This document shows, one piece after another, positions 63,583 through 64,000 of a stretch of 64,000 nucleotides of DNA. The DNA comes from Rhodobacteraceae bacterium LMO-JJ12. Lineage in GTDB: Bacteria; Pseudomonadota; Alphaproteobacteria; Rhodobacterales; Rhodobacteraceae. The DNA lies in assembly GCA_021555075.1 (NCBI GenBank), contig JAKGBX010000002.1, positions 429,001 through 493,000 on the forward strand, given 5' to 3'. Position numbers and translations under genes: made by a program. A model generated the notes under the pieces. That model did not search any database. It was not told where the DNA came from and saw only the letters and a program-made list of their open reading frames with translations. Numbering within the stretch: the stretch's first letter is position 1; each line of letters begins with the position of its first letter.

Positions 63583-64000
63583 GCGGATGCCTTTAGGTAG
63601 GGTTGTTCGAGTTCGGCGCGCAGATCGGCGCTGATCCGGTCAAAATGAACCTGTCCGTTCAAATGATCGAATTCGTGCTGGATCACGCGGGCTTCGGCAC
63701 CGTCAAAGTCACCCATGTGGATATCGCCGGTCTCATCTGTCCATTGCATTGTCACCGCCTTGTGGCGCTCGACCGGCACGATGACATCGGGGATGGAGAG
63801 GCACATTTCGTCCATCATCACCGGCACGCGTTCACGGGCCATCACGACCGGATCAATCATCACCAAGGGGGATTTTTCGCCTTCTTTCCAGGTGACATCC
63901 ATCACAAAGAGCCGCTTCATCACGCCGACCTGAGGTGCGGCGAGACCACGGCCATTGGCGGCATACATCGTGGCGAACATATCGGCGATCAGCGGGCGCA
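63579..64000 (-). CDS. def: Peptide deformylase (5' end beyond the window)
   Basis: Removes the formyl group from nascent proteins. The frame is open to the right edge, so the N-terminus is missing; 140 codons are visible. Motif I is GRGLAAPQVG, motif II is EMCLS (EGCLS in most), and motif III is HEFDH within VIQHEFDHLNGQVHFDRI. All three match an active enzyme. The product's coupled partner is the degenerate paralogue downstream. Confidence 0.93.
   Translation of the reverse strand, partial: RPLIADMFATMYAANGRGLAAPQVGVMKRLFVMDVTWKEGEKSPLVMIDPVVMARERVPVMMDEMCLSIPDVIVPVERHKAVTMQWTDETGDIHMGDFDGAEARVIQHEFDHLNGQVHFDRISADLRAELEQPYLKASA

Noticed and set aside
62273-63634. A 453-codon plus-strand open frame opposite fmt and the deformylase homologue.
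   Set aside because: Antisense shadow of genes with clear motifs; it also spans an intergenic palindrome.

Overview
The window is a chromosomal stretch of an alphaproteobacterium, most likely a marine Rhodobacterales (roseobacter-type) species. This rests on gene order and protein style: rpoZ-relA-pdxJ-acpS-lepB-rnc-era, DUF1491 and DUF2062 proteins, two deformylase genes next to fmt, Hint_2 and choice-of-anchor L proteins, and high GC. The genus cannot be set from the sequence. No rRNA, tRNA, CRISPR array, prophage or insertion sequence was seen.

Region 1 (1-9.6 kb) is a curli (functional amyloid) locus. csgG, cut by the left edge, and csgF point left. Pointing right, across a 641-bp gap, are five consecutive large curlin-repeat proteins of 416-513 aa, each with a Sec signal peptide. 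Paralogues 1/2 and 3/4 share near-identical ends, including a perfect 111-bp repeat running past the stop codons. Every gap between the curlin genes holds a hairpin. No csgB, csgC, csgD or csgE was recognised.

Region 2 (9.7-22.1 kb) is a surface-polysaccharide cluster. It holds a KpsM/KpsE/KpsT-type ABC exporter with KpsM divergent, two sulfotransferase-like proteins, a GT2-WsaF fusion glycosyltransferase, a second GT2, UDP-glucose dehydrogenase and rmlA/rmlD. rmlC and rmlB are present only as short in-frame internally deleted remnants. Together these suggest a uronic-acid and/or rhamnose-containing, possibly sulfated, exported glycan.

Region 3 (22.4-33.4 kb) mixes secreted proteins (an RTX beta-propeller protein, a choice-of-anchor L/Hint protein and a degenerate Hint protein) with housekeeping genes (lytic transglycosylase, RNase R, DUF2064, DapE).

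Region 4 (33.4-41.3 kb) has an RluA pseudouridine synthase, a SnoaL-like protein, and a catabolic run resembling a pim-type dicarboxylyl-CoA beta-oxidation operon: a fused hydratase/dehydrogenase, two acyl-CoA dehydrogenases and a FAD-linked 2-hydroxyacid dehydrogenase.

Region 5 (41.3-52.7 kb) is the conserved block era, rnc, lepB, acpS, pdxJ, DUF2062, relA, rpoZ, HAD phosphatase, kdsB. An oppositely oriented sterol-desaturase/acyltransferase pair sits between lepB and acpS.

Region 6 (52.8-64 kb) holds a Kdo-transferase-like gene, folK, a NYN-domain protein, a TetR regulator with a double palindromic operator, cytochrome c, ispH, a GST, LysE, a methyltransferase, rnhA, a UPF0126 protein, two GlsB-like membrane proteins, fmt, a deformylase homologue lacking catalytic residues, and a normal deformylase cut by the right edge.
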